Below are positions 12,357-24,000 of a stretch of DNA of 64,000 nucleotides, in pieces (the stretch's first letter is position 1; each line of letters begins with the position of its first letter). The translations under genes and the position numbers were made by a program. The stretch comes from Scilla litardierei. Lineage: Eukaryota > Streptophyta > Magnoliopsida > Asparagales > Asparagaceae. The stretch covers positions 95,225,528 to 95,289,527 of the forward strand of contig CM061133.1 of assembly GCA_030789695.1 (NCBI GenBank). The letters run 5' to 3'. The notes below the pieces were generated by a model. That model worked only from the letters and a program-made list of their open reading frames with translations. It had not been told where the DNA came from and did no database searches.

Positions 12357-12534
12357 GAGAGCTCCTGAGGCCTCCTCCACGTTCGTCCAGCTAGATCCTT
12401 GATGCATTTTGGAGGTATCTCACCATAGGTTTTAGTTTGTTTTTTGTTAGGGTTTGACGTGGTGAAGTATGACGTGGTGTTAGTATTTCTTTTTGTATGG
12501 ATATTTGGTTGCGTTTACTTCATGTTGTGATGTT
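12357..12534 (+). other. SIRE 3' untranslated stretch up to Athila insertion
   Basis: Non-coding, T/G-rich sequence following the env-like ORF. It ends at 12534, directly before the Athila LTR start. The last five bases, ATGTT, would be the left TSD. The right copy cannot be checked because the Athila 3' LTR is truncated. Confidence 0.55.
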
Positions 12535-13225
12535 TGACGTGTGTTTATATTTTATATATTCACACACGTCTTCTCCGTAATTTCCCTTCGTTTTTCGTTG
12601 TTTCAAATCCGTTCATTTGTGTTTTTAGTTCCTTTTTTACTTTCGTTATGTTTGTGTGCTTTTTGTAGGATATTGCTAGCGCAGGGGACATACAAGGCCA
12701 ACATCATGGGTCCCCGGAGCAATGAGATATATCGCACGAGATCCTGAGAGGCAATCGTCAAGATAAACCATGTATCAGCTCTCAACCGATCGGTTATACA
12801 GATCCACCCGATCGGTTCATGCGGCCGTATCAGTCTCGAGGAAGAGGCAAATCCACCCGATCGGTTCAATGATCGGGTGGATGTGACACAGAACGCTGTT
12901 TTGAGAGCTAAAGATCACTCGGTCGATTGACTTGTCATCCGATCGGGTCACATGTAGCTACTACTTCAATGCTCAAGAAGTCGAGACCTCACCCGATCGG
13001 TTCAGTGATCAGGTGAGATTTATCAGAAGCTGAAGACCAAATTTTCCGTCGTTTCACCCGATCCGGTGAAGTCTCATCCGATCGGGTGAATGGTTATTTT
13101 TGTCTTTTTGTGGGAATATTCCCTGGCTTCTTGCCAAATTGTATAAATAGGGCTAGGTTTTCCCAGAAATGTAATCCACATTTTTAGCTGTTTTAAGGGA
13201 TTTTTGGCTGGTCTGAATTTAATTC
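12535..13225 (+). repeat. Athila 5' LTR, left part
   Basis: It starts TGACGTGTGTTT and aligns with 47770-48458 of the 3' LTR and 30655-31375 of the solo LTR. It contains a terminal hairpin (12536-12570), a splice-acceptor-like TTTTTGTAG/GAT near 12670, a cluster of CCGATCGG words (12780-13100), and a TATA box TATAAATAG at 13142-13150. It ends at the AATTC target duplication of the inserted copia. Confidence 0.88.
12536..12570. promoter_or_regulatory. LTR-terminal hairpin (5' LTR copy)
   Basis: The 9-bp arms GACGTGTGT and ACACACGTC are perfectly complementary and are separated by 17 AT-rich bases. The 3' LTR (47771-47805) has GACGTGCGT and ACGCACGTC. One base differs in each arm, and pairing is kept in both. 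Confidence 0.75.
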
Positions 13226-15063
13226 TGTTGAGTATTGGTGTTTTATACCGATCTTTTTTTGATGATGATCACAAAATTATGTTGTTGCTAATGACTCTCA
13301 TGTTTTAGTCTCTCAGTTTTATCTCAAGAATATCCTTCTTGGAGACTAATCACTTGGTGCAAAGATGGACATCAAGTGGAGAAGAGCCAAAGCTTGGACT
13401 CAAGGAGTGCCAAAGTTTGGAGATGATGGAGAGCAATCAAGGCATCATGATTGAAGACTTAGACTCTAAGGAAAGCATTGTAATCCATGTATTTTACTTT
13501 ATTGCTTTCTCTCTCTTTTGAGTATAGGGTTAATGTAATTCCTTGTTAGATGGTTTACTCATTCATGCATATGCATATAACCATCTTAGTGAGCCTTAGG
13601 ATTATCATAGAATCCAACCCAATAGGTTCACTCTGTCCAAAGACTCATTTGGAGTATCTGGCTTTCTGTCAATCGCCTGCTGAAGGAAACACAGTCGACT
13701 GGGTGATTTCCAGTCGCCTGTAGATCCTTCTTTAGTCGTCTGACATGCACAGCTCAAGTCAACATTTCAATTGACTCAAAATTGAGCTTTACGCACAGTC
13801 GTCTGTCGATCAGTTTATAGTCGCCTGTATTTTTACAGTCGCCTGGAGATTGGTCATCAGTCGCCTATATAGTGTAAGTGCATTCTCTGCATCTCTCTGT
13901 TGTTTCTCCATCTCTTACAGCAGACGACTGATGAAGAATATACAGTCGCCTGATTTCTAGACAGTCGACTGTAGTATTAACATCAGTCGCTTGTGTGAAG
14001 AATTGGAGAAAGAGTGCAGCTCTCTTTTTCGATCCATCCCCTGCAGCAGTCGCCTGCTGAAGGATTAACAGGCGCCTGTCCTGTTTGTTAGTCGACTGTA
14101 TTGACTTCATCAATCGACTGTCATGCTCAGATTATAGTCGTTGAATATTTTCTAGCCGTTGATCAGTCGACTGTCTTTTGATCATCAGTCGACTGTTCCT
14201 GTCGTTTTCGCCCACTTTCTAGCCGTTGCTGAATTCTTTCTTTGGCTGTTTCCTTGGGTTTTGGGGCTTGATATGGGGTTCCTATATATTTGAGTTTGCT
14301 GCCATCACTTGAGAACTCTTGACAACACTTGATAACTCTTGACTCTATAGAAAATCTCAAGAGATCAATAAGCAACTCTCAATCTCACTCATTTCCCTCA
14401 ATTGAGCATTCATTTTTCTTCATGCTTTGAAGTCCAGCTCAAGGGAAATCATCCAAGTGCTCTCAAGCATATCCCAACACTTGGATATCCTCTTCCATGC
14501 CTTGCATTCATTCATGAGTAAGCATCTCAAGGCATATGTACGAGTATTTACTTTACTTGGTGTAATTGTATTTTTTTCCTATTTCTCTTTGTGGGATTAG
14601 GATTCTCTCTTTGTGGGAGGTTGTCTCTTTGTGGGACTTAGGAACTCTCTTTGTGGGAGTAACTCTCTTTATGGGAGTTTAGTGTCCTAGTGTAGGGCTA
14701 ACCCTAATTCTCTGAGTGGGAGTTAGTGATTATTTGTGTGGGAGTCTTGTTCCTCGTGTAGGATTGGTTGGGTCCTTGTGTAGGGCTTAAATCCTCTTTG
14801 TGGGGTATCTCCTTATGAGATTTGTATTCACTTCTCTGTGTGGGAATATAGTGAATATTGGTGTGGCTGGATGTACCCAAGTTTGGGGAACCAGGGTAAA
14901 ACTGTGTGTTTGCGTTTGGATTGATTGTGCCTTTTAATTCCTCTTGCATATATAATTCTGCATTTGCAAGTTAAATTTTAATTGGACAATTTTATTGCCA
15001 TTACACTATTCACCCCCCTCTAGTGTGTGTTGTTAGTATTGCAAGGGTAAGGCGATCCTTACA
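13226..15063 (+). repeat. 5' LTR of gag-only copia
   Basis: About 1838 bp. It contains a cluster of CAGTCGCCTG and CAGTCGACTG words (13660-14200), a TATA-like CTATATATTTGAG near 14282, and a run of TCTCTTTGTGGGA-type repeats (14580-14830). The small frames within it are not conserved between the two LTRs and are not called. Confidence 0.92.
14580..14830 (+). repeat. CTCTTTGTGGGAG direct repeats in LTR
   Basis: At least eight imperfect copies of a 13-20 bp unit built on CTCTTTGTGGGA lie downstream of the TATA-like box. The 3' LTR has the same array at about 19028-19270. They fall in the transcribed leader. Confidence 0.85.
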
Positions 15064-15066
15064 ATT

Positions 15067-15077
15067 TGTATCAGAGC
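15067..15077 (+). other. primer-binding site of gag-only copia
   Basis: TGTATCAGAGC follows the LTR end by three bases. It is the initiator-Met PBS with one base lost. Confidence 0.75.
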
Positions 15078-15099
15078 GAGGTTAAAGCATACTGCAACT

Positions 15100-16753
15100 A
15101 TGAAATTCAACGCTACATCCGCGTGCCATGAAGAAGGTCACTCAACCGTTCGACCCCCGCTCTTCAGCGGAACCAACTACCCTAGTTGGAAGATCAGGAT
15201 GATGGCCTACTTGAAGGGTCACGCCCTTTGGGACATTATAGAGTCGCCTTTTGAGAAGCCTACTTCACCCACGGCCTCGAGAACTAAAGCGGAGAAGGAT
15301 TCGATCAGAGTCAATCCTAGGGCTATGTGTGTTCTCCACTGTGCCCTCACTCCGGATGAGTTCGATCGCATCTCTATGTGTAAATTGGCCAACAGTATTT
15401 GGCATACTTTGGAGATTTCTCATGAATTGCTTCTTCAGCATAAGGAGGAAGTCTAACCAACCAAGCCCGAGAAGGAAAAAGGGGTTGCACTCCAAGTTGA
15501 GAACGAGTCATTCAATTGGAAAAAGAAGTTCCATCAAGAAACTCAAAGTGAAGAAGATGATGATATTAGAGATGATGATTACATCGAGCTTGCAAAACAA
15601 TTCAAGAATTTCAAGGCATTCCTCAAGGACAAACAAGGTATATCTTTGTCAAAGTTTGCCTTTCATTCTAACAAGTTGATTTGTTTCAATTGTAGTGGAA
15701 GAGGTCATGTTGTTACCAAATGCCCTTCCAAACCCACCAAAGATACTTATAAGGGTAAAGGGAAGAAACATTGGAAAGCCAAGTCTGAGGTCAAGAACCA
15801 AAAGAAGGGACTTATTAGTACATTTGATGATTCTGATGTGGACACATCAAATGAAGAAGAAGAATGTTGCTTCATGGCTAATGGGGAAGAGTTTTCATCA
15901 AGCTCAAGCAAGGAGGAAAGAGATGAGGAAGCTGCGAAGTAAAAGTCATCCTATGAGGAGTTTGAATATCGCCTTAATGTGGCCTCTAATTTGGCAAGTA
16001 AGTGCATCGATTCATATGATAAAATGAAAGATAAATTTGATAATGCTATGAGTAGGGTGCATGATTTAGAATCGTCTAGTGTAAATATTCATGATGAAAT
16101 GCATGTTTGTGACACTAGTGAGAGAGACACACTTCTCTCTCAAGTTAAGGAATTGAGCCTTACAAATGAAGAACTTGTTGCTCAGAATCATAGCTTAGAT
16201 GCTCACATTCAACAACTTACGTTGAAATGTGAAGAGAAATCCCGTAAGCTCATAAGCTTTGTGTATTCTAGGGATTCACTCCACTATTTGTTAGAAAAAC
16301 AACATCTGGCAAATCATAGAGGAGGTTTGGGTTATATTCAAAATGTGGTTCCCAAACTCACCTCTAATTCCTCTTATGGTGCAAATATAAGAAATATTGC
16401 TAAAGCACCTAAGAAGAATCACCATGCTTTCTTGTACAACAATAACATCAACAAGAAGCATGTAGATCACGAGGTAATGAGGAAGAATGAAAAAACTTCA
16501 TTTTTTGCTAAGAAGCAAAATCCTCATTCTTTGCATGCCAAGAAATTCGTTTCTACACTTAAGCATGCCACATCCCCCCCCTCTTGCAAAGGCAAAACCC
16601 TTGCCTAGGAAATCCTTGAGATTATGGATTCCCACTAAGGTTAGTGTGCAAGAGAGGGATAGTTACATCAACTCTCTAGTTAGGGATGTGATCACCTCAT
16701 GTGATTACATTAGGAAATCAAACTCCTCTTGGGTTTGGTTGCCTAATGTTTAG
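15100..16753 (+). pseudogene. gag: copia gag with CCHC knuckle and coiled-coil tail
   Basis: The start is MKFNATSACHEEGHSTVRPP at 15100, placed just after the PBS as in SIRE gag. The first block runs to a TAA at 15456 (FSGTNYPSWKIRMMAYLKGH). The frame then continues after the stop with an acidic KKKFHQETQSEEDDD segment and a perfect CCHC knuckle CFNCSGRGHVVTKC near 15685. A basic then acidic linker follows. After another stop near 15942 comes a 209-codon segment (15979-16608) rich in heptad-like leucines (LLSQVKELSLTNEELVAQN), probably a coiled coil. The frame then breaks again. There is no pol downstream. Gag would form particles; this one has at least three disabling breaks. Confidence 0.85.
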
Positions 16754-17688
16754 GTTCCTCACACATATGCATATTTGCATGGGTTTTGTGCTTGAATGTT
16801 TATTTTTAGCATACCCATTGTTTGTGTGTGTTTCATGATTTTGAAAATATTTTCAAACTTATTTTTCATGAAAATGGGGACCTTGGGGTTTGTTGACATG
16901 CATGCATTTTTGATTCACGTGTATGTCAATGGGGAGTTAATATGTTATATGTTTAAAGTATTTTAAGTCATATTTTAACTCTCATTACAGAGGTTATTTG
17001 AGATCTTTATTCACATTTGGTTGTTTTGATCTCAAACCAAACCTCTTGTATATTGCCAACATGTTTCATGATATATTTGTTTTTGGGAATATTCGTTGTG
17101 TATCTTTGAAGCTTGATTTTTCCTTATCTATTGCTTTGATACACTTTAGGCCCATGGCTCCATTAATTATAATTGGTATTAGATCCTTGAAGTCAAAAGT
17201 TGACCATTTCTATGATCTAGGAGGAGCATTGGATAGTGAATTGATACCCACTAAATTTTTAAATTTGGTATCATACATATCTTTTTTTTCTTGCATATTG
17301 TCACATCTTGGTTAAGATGACAAAGGGGGATATTTTTGATGTCCACCTTTTTGACGATGTCAAGGGGGAGAGATATATGCATTATATAAATATATATGGG
17401 GAGATATATTCATATGCATATGTGGAGAGATATATCTATGGGGAGAGATATATGTGATTAGATAAACCTTGCATGTTTGCATTATACTGTATTTTACATT
17501 TGATTTACAATTGGTTTATGTAATCCATGCCTATTATATGTCACCTTGATTTTAGTTGGTATTATGAGTATTTACCTTTGTGTAGCTCATTGTTTATTTG
17601 GTGCATATAAGTAGGGGGAGCTCATTTGCATTGTGATTTAATACTTTGTATTTTACATAATGTGTGTCATCATCAAAAAGGTGGAGAT
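16754..17688 (+). other. 3' untranslated region and PPT of gag-only copia
   Basis: T-rich non-coding sequence with AAGGGGGAGA-type purine tracts near 17320-17380 and a PPT, AAAAAGGTGGAGAT, ending at 17688 directly before the 3' LTR. The frame at 16998-17315 has no recognisable domain and is not called. Confidence 0.7.
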
Positions 17689-19512
17689 TGTTGAGTATTG
17701 GTGTTTTATACCAATCTTATTTTGATGATGATCACAACATTATGTTGTTGCTAATGACTCTCATGTTTTAGTCTCTCAGTTTTATCTCAAGAATATCCTT
17801 CTTGGAGACTAATCACTTGGTGCAAGGATGGACATCAAGTGGAGAAGAGCCAAAGCTTGGACTCAAGGAGTGCCAAATCTTGGAGATGAAGGAGAGCAAT
17901 CAAGGCATCAAGATTGAAGACTTAGACTCTAAGGAAAGCATTGTAATCTATGTATTTTACTTTATTTCGTTCTCTCTCTTTTGAGTCTAGGGTTAATGTA
18001 ATGCCTTGTTAGATGGTTTAGTCATTCATGCATATGTATATAACCATCTTAGTGAGCTTTAGGATTATCATAAAATCCAACCCAATAGGTTCACTCTGTC
18101 CAAAGACTCATTTGGAGTCTCTGGCTTTCCGTCAGTCGCCTGCTGAAGGAAACACAGTTGACTGGGTGATTTCCAGTCACCTGTAGATCCTTCTACAGTC
18201 GTCTGACATGCACAGCTCAAGTTAACATTTCAATTGACTCAAACTTGAGCTTTACGCATGGTCATCTGTCGATCAGTTTACAGTCTCCTGGAGATTGATC
18301 ATCCGTCGCCTATATAGCGTAAGTGTATTCTCTGAATTTCTCTATTGTTTCTCCATCTCTTACAGTAAACGACTGATAAAGAATATACAGTCGCCTGATG
18401 TCTTGACAGTCAACTGTATTATTAACATCAGTCGCCTGTGCGAAGAATTGGAGAAAGAGTGCAGCTCTCTGTTTCGATCCATCCCCTGCAACAGTCGCCT
18501 GCTGAATGATTAACATGCGCCTGTCATGTTTGTCAGTCAACTGTATTGACTTCATCAGTCGACTGTCCTGGCTCATATTATAGCCGTTGGATTATTTCTA
18601 GCCGTTGATCAGTCGACTGTTTTTTGATCATCAGTCGACTGTTCCTGTCGTTTTCGCCCAGTTTCTACCCGTTGCTGAATTCTTTCTTTGTCTGTTTCCT
18701 TGGGTTTTAGGGCATTATATGGGGTTCCTATATATTTGAGTTTGCTGCCATCACTTGAGAACTTTTGACATCACTTGATAACTCTTGACTCTATAGAAAA
18801 TCTCAAAAGATCAATAAGCAACTCTCAAGCTCCCTCATTTCCCTCAATTGAGCATTCATCTTTCTTCATGCACTGAAGTCCAGCTCAAGGGAAATCATCC
18901 AAGTGCTCTCAAGCATATCCAAACACTTAGAGATCCTCTTCCATGCCTTGCATCCATTCATGAGTAAGCATCTCAAGGCATAGGTAAGAGTATTTACTTT
19001 ACTTGGTGTAATTGTATTTTTTTTTCCTATTTCTCTTTGTGGGATTAGGATTCTCTCTTTGTGGGAGGTTGTCTCTTTGTGGGACTTAGGAACTCTCTTT
19101 GTGGGAGTAACTCTCTTTGTGGGAGTTTAGTGTCCTAGTGTAGGGCTAACCCTAATTCTCTGAGTGGGAGTTAGTGATTCTCTGTGTGGGAGTCTTGATC
19201 CTCGTGTAGGATTGGTTGCATCCTTGTGTAGGGCTTAAATCCTCTTTGTGGGGGTATCTCCTAGTGAGATTTGTATTCACTTCTCTGTGTGGGAATATAG
19301 TGAATATTGGTGTGGCTGGATGTACCCAAGTTTGGGGAACCAGGGTAAAACTGTGTGTTTGCGTTTGGATTGATTGTGCCTTTTAATTCCTCTTGCATTT
19401 ATAATTCCGCATTTGCAAGTTAAATTTTAATTGGACAATTTTATTGCCATTACACTATTCACCCCCCTCTAGTGTGTCTTGTTAGTATTGCAAGGGTAAG
19501 GCGATCCTTACA
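17689..19512 (+). repeat. 3' LTR of gag-only copia
   Basis: About 1824 bp, collinear with 13226-15063. It has scattered substitutions and a short deletion near 18285, where one TCGCCTG word is missing. It ends CGATCCTTACA and is followed by the TSD copy AATTC. Confidence 0.92.
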
Positions 19513-20385
19513 AATTCTATTTGTAAGTTCTTTAATCATTCCTATATTTTGATATTGCGTTTATACTACTATTTGCTAGGGTAATCTATTGCATGATTTC
19601 CATTCTAATGGCTATAACCTGTTTTATTGCATTTCATGCCATGAATAGTGAGTAGTTCTTCAATCTGGGACATTGGTGGAAGCCTCTTCGTGGGTTCTCC
19701 CTTAAACGGCCATAGGATTAAGGATCCGATATGATATATGGATTTTGATAGTTAAACGGGCGCGTTTCATTGTCATTGACAGGAGAAAGACCGCCTTTGA
19801 CCGTCGGGCCATGGGGAAATAAAATGGGAGTTTGATTCTCTAGCCATAGCTCACCCCCTAGCATTGACATTGATTCCTTGCGCATGGGAACGGCTTGGAT
19901 GAAATGTCGGGAGCAATCATTGTGAGCTTAGTGCTCCCGGAGTCGGGCGGTGTTGGACATGGGAGTGCTCACCGTCCGAACCCGGGTTGACCTAGCGTAT
20001 CATCATGGGCATCGACCGGAATATCGGGCCTATGGGACTCTAGGTACCACTATTAGACGCAATGTCTCACCGCTAAACCCTAGAATCCGATCACATTCCT
20101 ATCCCTCGACCGTAATAGTGAGAACTCATGATAGGGCAGAAGCTAAGGTCATAGGTACCTTTTTTTACCTTTACATCTTTTCCATCAGTTTTCTATCATG
20201 ACAACCAAACAGAGAATTGGCTAGCTCACCCACCGGGTGATCCGGTTCCCAAATGTTTCCAAGCATAAGACACGCCTCCCCGTGATCGACCCCTAAGCCT
20301 TACTTCGACACCGTGTGCTTGCGGTTTACAAATTCTAATCCTAATATCCCCGTCCCGATTTGAGTTCCAAACAGACGGGCGGTCA
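19513..20385 (+). repeat. Athila 5' LTR, right part
   Basis: It resumes the interrupted Athila LTR (TATTTGTAAGTTCTTTAATC) and aligns with 48459-49088 and with 40418-41303. It ends GGGCGGTCA at 20385. The terminal ~250 bp after AGGGCAGAAGC are absent from the 3' LTR. Confidence 0.88.
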
Positions 20386-20392
20386 AGCTTTA

Positions 20393-20408
20393 TGGCGCTA
20401 TTGCTGGG
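20393..20408 (+). other. Athila primer-binding site
   Basis: TGGCGCTATTGCTGGG differs at two sites from the Athila-type PBS complementary to the 3' end of plant tRNA-Asp (which ends CCGGCAACGGCGCCA). Both changes are C to T. Confidence 0.8.
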
Positions 20409-20633
20409 AAGGCAACATGTTTGTTACATTTAGGACCATGTTATCCTTGAGACTAGCTCACATCCTTACCCCGTGATGATTTTCACATTCTACACCCTTT
20501 TTAATTTTGCATGGACATATTGTACATATTTGTTTTAGAGGGTTGGTAGACCAACTTGAGCTATTAACGTGTTCCCTATTGTTGCAGTCCTCTTTCTCTC
20601 TTTTTCTTACAGGTTCTCTACTCTATAGAAAGA

Positions 20634-21383
20634 ATGTCGTGTGCCGATTCATATGATATCTGGGCACATGCACACCGAGCCAGCTATTTGGTCCATTGTC
20701 TCGCAGAATCTCTAAGCACCTCGAGGATCCAGTCCTTCCTGTCAGCTGCAGTGGAAAATCAAAAGAAGAATCATGATATTCAGCAGCATCCCGACACGAC
20801 ATTTCTTTTCCCTTCTGATGATGTGGTGCTTATTGACATACCCAATACCGACTTTAGTGAGGGTGATCTACGCATTAATAGGGAGATTTGTCTGAAGGAT
20901 CATCTGGCAGGACTTGTCAAGTGCGGTGAGAAGGAATCTATCCTTTCCTTGCAGTCCTCTATAGAGCACCCTGAAGTTTGGGACCATGATAGAATTGGAG
21001 GTAGTGGTGGAGAGCTATATACTATTGAGACTTGCTTTCATGTTGAATCTTTTTTACCGGATAGTTATCATACACGTGAGATGGACCCAGAACCTTCCAC
21101 TATGGTCTCCTCACCACCTTGCAAGGCTTCGCCCTGCGAACCAATGGTTGAAAGTGAAGCTCCAGATGTTGGCATCCCAGACACCCGGGAAGAGGCTTTT
21201 TCATTGGAGGATGCACAGCTTGATAAATATGCATCGGGACCACACGAAGTCGAGATGAAGGAGTTACCTCTGAGATTGAGGTATGAATATTTGGGGGAGG
21301 ATTCGACGCAGCCGATCATTGTGAACTCCTCGCTACCCGAAGACCAGATTGCAAAACTTCTTGATGTTCAGAAAGAGATTTAA
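20634..21383 (+). pseudogene. pol: Athila polyprotein segment upstream of RT
   Basis: A 249-codon open frame. The N-terminal half has no motif I recognise with confidence (LVHCLAESLSTSRIQSFLS; DVVLIDIPNTDFSEGDLR). The C-terminal part, LPLRLRYEYLGEDSTQPIIV, is the conserved stretch just before RT in Athila pol. It then needs a +1 frame change to continue into the RT at 21349. There is no DTG/DSG protease site and no CCHC knuckle, so gag and protease appear deleted. Confidence 0.7.
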
Positions 21384-22830
21384 GAATGTTTTCGGGTATG
21401 TAATTGAGGACTTGAAGGGAGTAAGCTTGGGGCTTTGCTTGTATAGGATATTACTTGAAGATGAACAAGCCACCTCCAATGAGCCACAACGAAGATTGAA
21501 CCCCATTATGATGGAAGTAGTCAAGAAGGATATTGTTAGACTTTTCCAGGCCGGGATTATCTACCCTATCTCCGACAGTCGTTGGGTTAGCCTGGTACAT
21601 GTTGTGTCTAATAAGGGAGGAATGACAGTCATTCGTAACGAGAAAAATGAGCTTATACCTACAAGGATGGTCACCGGATATCGGATGTGCATCGATTACC
21701 GGAAATTAAACAAAGCCACGAGGAAAGAATATTATCCTCTCTCTTTTATTGATAAAATGCTTGAAAGACTGTCCAAGCACAACTATTTTTGTTTCATGGT
21801 TGGATACTCTGGCTTCCTGAAAATTCCCATCCACAATGATGACCAAGAGAAGACCACTTTTACATGTATGTTTGGGACTTGTGCTTATAGGAGGATGCCG
21901 TTTGGGCTCTGCAATGCCCCGACTACATTTCTAAGATTGATGTCGGCAATTTTTTCTGATTTCTCCCAGGACATAATGGAGGTCTTCATGGATGATTTTT
22001 CTGTCTATGAAACGGAGTTCGACCCGTGTCTCCGCAACCTACTTAAAGTCCTGCAAAGATGACAAGATAAAGGGCTAGTTCTAAATTGGGAGAAATTCTA
22101 CTTAATGGTACAAGAAGGAGTCGTGCTGGGGCACATTATCTCTTCAAGAGGGATTGAGGAGGACAAAGCAATGGTAGATGTCATCGAAAATCTTCCGCCT
22201 CCACTTAACCTTCGGGGAGTCCGTGGTTTATTAGGACATGCGGGATTCTACCGCCAGTTTATAAAGGATTTCTCTAAAATTTCTAGGCCATTGACTCAGC
22301 TCCTCGTGAAGGATACACCTTTCATCTTCGATGACAAGTGTGTGGAAGCTTTCTGCCTCTTGAAGCAAGCCCTTATTTCCGCACCTGTGATTCAACCGCC
22401 CGACTGGAGTCTACCGTTTGAATTGATGTGCGACGCCAGCGACTATGCAGTTGGGGCTGTCTTGGGACAAAGGAAGGACAAAAGTATGCACGTCATTTAC
22501 TATACAAGCAAGACCCTCGACGAAGCTCAAAGGAACTATACGACGACGGAAAAGGAATTGCTAGCCGTCATCCACGACATGGATAAGTTCCGGTCATATC
22601 TTGTGTGCGCTAAGGTTATCGTGCATACTGATCATGCCACCCTCAAGTACCTTTTGAGCAAGAAGTAGGCCAAGCCGCGTCTTATAAGGTGGATTCTCCT
22701 TCTCCAAGAATTTGACTTGGAAATCAAGGACAAGAAAGGGCCGGAGAATGACGTCGCCGACCATCTATCTAGGATATCTACCTTAGACCCGGATGCCACT
22801 CCTATTGATGACTCACTTCCTGATGAGCAT
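21349..22830 (+). pseudogene. pol: Athila reverse transcriptase-RNase H, decayed
   Basis: RT from 21349 has RMCIDYRKLNKATRKEYYPL, RRMPFGLCNAPTTF and the catalytic VFMDDFSVY. The motif A Asp is gone: the sequence reads FMVGYSGF, with Val where Asp is expected. A TGA at about 22060 cuts the frame. The same frame continues from 22105 with VLGHIISSRGIEEDKA and the RNase H domain (FELMCDASDYAVGAVLGQR; YTTTEKELLAV; VHTDHATLKYLL). A TAG at 22666 is followed in frame by [20 protein letters not shown]. The enzyme would be inactive even without the stops. Confidence 0.9.
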
Positions 22831-22849
22831 CTTTTCTCCATTTCTACTG

Positions 22850-23657
22850 TTTTGAATCTGTGGTATGCCGACATTCCCAACTATCTCATGTGCGCCATTG
22901 TACCCCCACAATGTCAGCTATCAGCAAAAGAAGAAGTTCTTTCACGAAGTTCGAAAATTATACTGGGATGACCCTTATCTATACAAGACTTGCAACGATG
23001 GGGTGATGCGGAGGTGTATTCCTGAAACGGAGGCGACCTACATAATTTCTCATTGCCATCATCAACAATGCGGAGGCCATGCAAGTTCTTATAAGACCAC
23101 GTCGAAGATTCTCCAAAGTGGATTCTATTGGCCGACTCTTTTCAAGGACACTTATGCATATGTCCAAGCCTGCGACAAGTGCCAAAGGATAGGAAACATA
23201 TCCAAGAGAAATGAAATGCCACATCATTACATCCTGGAAGTTGAAATTTTCGATGTTTGGGGATCGACTTCATGGGGCCGTTTCCCTCTTCCTCTGGTAA
23301 CCAGTACATCTTGGTGGACGTGGACTATGTATCCAAGTGGGTGGAGGCGACAGCTAGCCTCACAAATGATTCCCTGGTAGTGGCCAAATTCTTGAAAAAC
23401 AACATCTTTTCGAGATTTGGTGTGCCTCGAGTCCTAATTAGCGATGGAGGGAGCCATTTCATGGAGAAAAAATTTAAAGCCCTTTTGAAGAAGTACGTAG
23501 TGCAGCACCGAATCGGGAGATAAAGAGCATCCTAGAGAAGATAGTGGCTAGCTCTAGAAAGGATTGGTCATCCAAGCTTTCAGATGCGCTCTGGGCCTAC
23601 CGAACTATATTTAAGACTCCGATCGGAACGACCCCTTATCGACTTGTCTACGGGAAG
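22850..23657 (+). pseudogene. pol: Athila integrase, N-terminal part and core
   Basis: The zinc-binding part is readable at about 22865-23230 (HCHHQQCGGHASSYKTTSKI, ACDKCQRIG), giving the HHCC arrangement. A frameshift leads to the core at 23257: [10 protein letters not shown] with the first Asp nearby, and [14 protein letters not shown] with the second. Right after YVVQHRI about 15 codons are missing, including the Glu region. The sequence resumes at EIKSILEK in another frame. It is then cut at 23657 by element B, and the target duplication is GGAAG. The rest is at 43684-44057. Confidence 0.88.
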
Positions 23658-24000
23658 TGTCACGACCCGCTTCCCTAAAATGGAGGCGAGGCGAGAAAAG
23701 TTCGCTCAGACTTGGAGCTGTGAGGCTCCAGTCTGTAAAGCATCTGGAATAACCAAGTATAGGTCCTTGCAAATGCGATACAGAACAAAAATAATAATAA
23801 AAGAAAAGAGACAGATAATATTATTCCAATCTCAGAATGTTCACAAATAAAGTCCAACATCACAGAAAAGCCACCAGGCTAAAAAGAGTCTAAAAGGCCC
23901 AAGCATGGCCAACAGAAATAATCAAACGTATAGAAAGAAAGGGCGCTACGCACCAACAACCTAACAAGATCTAAGCTTAAAGTAACACCAAAAGAAGTCT

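Larger units (their letters stand above)
13226..19512 (+). mobile_element. non-autonomous gag-only Ty1/copia element
   Basis: This is a complete element: 5' LTR 13226-15063, internal 15064-17688, 3' LTR 17689-19512. Both LTRs start TGTTGAGTATTGG and end CGATCCTTACA. The 5-bp TSD AATTC is perfect at 13221-13225 and 19513-19517. Rejoining the flanks gives an uninterrupted Athila LTR, matching 48450-48480. The 2.6-kb internal region has gag but no protease, integrase, RT or RNase H, so it would depend on another copia element for movement. The LTR and gag resemble the SIRE lineage. Confidence 0.92.

Noticed and set aside
13660..14200. Regular short repeats resembling a CRISPR array
   Set aside because: Words are only 8-10 bp, irregularly spaced and in both orientations, inside a copia LTR of plant DNA.
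23675..23863. Small frames repeated at 23675-23863 and 30105-30293
   Set aside because: They recur because both lie in the same part of the two LTRs of element B. There is no sign of coding constraint, and A1 has no equivalent peptide of the same length.
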